DNA of 5,380 nt, from NCBI GenBank assembly GCA_003219345.1, contig QHOP01000477.1, forward strand, positions 1 to 5,380, in the 5' to 3' direction. Shown here one piece after another: positions 4,348 through 5,380 of this stretch. The stretch is from Verrucomicrobiota bacterium. GTDB lineage: Bacteria > Verrucomicrobiota > Verrucomicrobiia > Limisphaerales > AV2. A program made the translations under genes and the position numbers. How positions within the stretch are numbered: the stretch's first letter is position 1; the number at the start of each line of letters is the position of its first letter. The notes under the pieces are model-generated. The model was not told the origin of the DNA. It saw nothing but the letters and a program-made list of their open reading frames with translations, and did not search any database.

Positions 4348-5380
4348 ATGAGCGCGCTCATCCCCTTCCCCCGCATGTTCGCCGTGCGACAGAAATTTCC
4401 TCCGTCGCCGCCACTCGATATTCCCGCCACGGTTCAGCGCGAATTCAAATCGCAGAAGGCATTGTCACGAATCAAGTCCGGCGCGCGAATCGCCGTGGCC
4501 GTCGGCAGTCGAGGCATCACTAACATCAAGAGTATTGTCCGGGAGGTGCTCGATGTCCTCAAAACCGCCGGCGCCAAGCCGTTTATCCTGCCCGCGATGG
4601 GCAGTCATGGCGGCGCGACACCTGAGGGCCAGATCGAGGTGCTCGAAAGTTACGGCCTCACCGAACAAAGCATGGGCGTGCCGATTCGCGCGTCGATGGA
4701 GGTCGAGCGTATCGGCGTGAGCGCGGACGGTGTGGACGTCTTTTGCAGCGTTGAGGCGCAGCGCTCGGACGGCATCGTCCTCATCAATCGCGTGAAGCCG
4801 CACACGGATTTTCAGGGCACGCTCGGCAGCGGTGTCTTGAAAATGAGCGTGATCGGCCTTGGCAAACGCGCGGGCGCGGCAGCCTGCCACGCGGCGGCAA
4901 CTCGACTCGGCTACGAACACACGCTCCGCTCCATCGCGCGCGTCGTGCTCCGCACCGCGCCGATTGTTTGCGGAGTGGCGATTGTCGAAAACCAGTTTCA
5001 CGACACAGCCCGGATCGCGGTGCTGAATCGCGACGAGATTGAAGAGCGCGAGAAGGAATTGCTCGAAGAAGCGCGGCGCCTGATGCCGCGCCTGCCGTTC
5101 GACGACATAGATCTGCTGATCGTGGACCGGATCGGCAAAAACATCAGCGGCGCGGGCATGGACCCGAACGTGACCGGCCGCTGGGTGCACGGCTATTCGT
5201 CCTCCCTCGGCCCGGACAACCAGGCCAGCCCGTTGATCCGCCGTATTTTTGTGCGCGACCTCACGCCGGAAACGCACGGCAACGCCATCGGCATCGGGTT
5301 CGCGGACATCACCACGACGCGCCTGGTCAGCGCGATGGACAAACAGGTGACTTATATCAACGCGCTGACCTCGCTCACAC
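4348..5380 (+). CDS. LarA-like protein (lactate racemase domain, DUF2088), partial at the 3' end
   Basis: The frame gives 344 residues and continues past the window edge; relatives are roughly 400-440 residues, so about 60-100 may be missing. Signature elements are G53-S-R-G-I-T-N59, P82-A-M-G-S-H87-G-G-A-T, N147-R-V-K-P-H152-T and S161-G-V-L-K165-M...GLGKRAGAAACH181. Aligned by hand with Lactobacillus plantarum LarA, H87, H152, K165 and H181 fall at the positions of its H108, H174, K184 and H200, with nearly the same spacings (65 against 66; 16 against 16 for the Lys-His pair). In LarA, Lys184 and His200 hold the nickel-pincer cofactor and the two other histidines do proton transfer. It may therefore be a nickel-pincer 2-hydroxyacid racemase or epimerase; the substrate is unknown. 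ATG 4348 is the first possible ATG after an in-frame stop at 4327-4329. It is cytoplasmic, with no signal peptide. Confidence 0.88.
   Translation, partial: MSALIPFPRMFAVRQKFPPSPPLDIPATVQREFKSQKALSRIKSGARIAVAVGSRGITNIKSIVREVLDVLKTAGAKPFILPAMGSHGGATPEGQIEVLESYGLTEQSMGVPIRASMEVERIGVSADGVDVFCSVEAQRSDGIVLINRVKPHTDFQGTLGSGVLKMSVIGLGKRAGAAACHAAATRLGYEHTLRSIARVVLRTAPIVCGVAIVENQFHDTARIAVLNRDEIEEREKELLEEARRLMPRLPFDDIDLLIVDRIGKNISGAGMDPNVTGRWVHGYSSSLGPDNQASPLIRRIFVRDLTPETHGNAIGIGFADITTTRLVSAMDKQVTYINALTSLT

Noticed and set aside
4465..5277. Minus-strand frame of 270 codons opposite the LarA-like gene
   Set aside because: Antisense shadow; the plus strand carries conserved LarA motifs throughout this span, and the minus product is Ala/Arg/His-rich with no domain.

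Overview
The window looks like chromosomal DNA from a free-living member of the Verrucomicrobiota, most likely a soil or freshwater Limisphaerales/Pedosphaera-like bacterium. The reasons are the GC-rich codon use, two prepilin-type proteins that both carry the H-X9-DG motif and an A^F[ST]LIE processing site, a CxC/CxxC zinc-ribbon protein with an Ala-Pro linker, and a short palindromic dispersed repeat of a kind I associate with these genomes. The taxonomic call is inference from gene types; no marker gene is present.

Layout, left to right. (1) Positions 1-1017, minus strand: a pseudopilin-like H-X9-DG protein, followed two bases later by a zinc-ribbon protein that runs off the left edge; the two form one transcription unit with a plausible sigma-70-type promoter directly before the first start codon. 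(2) 1100-2578, plus strand, divergent: a secreted clan GH-A (GH5-like) glycoside hydrolase with a C-terminal beta domain. (3) 2579-2636: a short convergent gap holding copy 1 of a 28-bp hairpin repeat, which also supplies the hydrolase stop codon. (4) 2637-3881, minus strand: a two-gene unit in which a small lipoprotein with a pilin-like C-terminal motif precedes a second, canonical pseudopilin of the H-X9-DG family. (5) 3882-4347: a 466-bp divergent non-coding stretch full of small perfect stem-loops, including repeat copy 2. (6) 4348 to the right edge, plus strand: an LarA-like (lactate racemase, DUF2088) protein, 344 residues visible.

The genes look like a surface/envelope set (two pseudopilin-like proteins, a lipoprotein, a secreted glycosidase) next to a metabolic enzyme. 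They sit in at least four transcription units, and nothing in the sequence proves they form one system. I see no CRISPR array, transposase, tRNA, rRNA or phage gene. The most unusual signals are the lipoprotein that seems to carry a pilin-type C-terminal motif, the repeat that donates a stop codon, the hairpin-dense spacer, and promoters placed so close to start codons that leaderless or nearly leaderless transcripts are expected.
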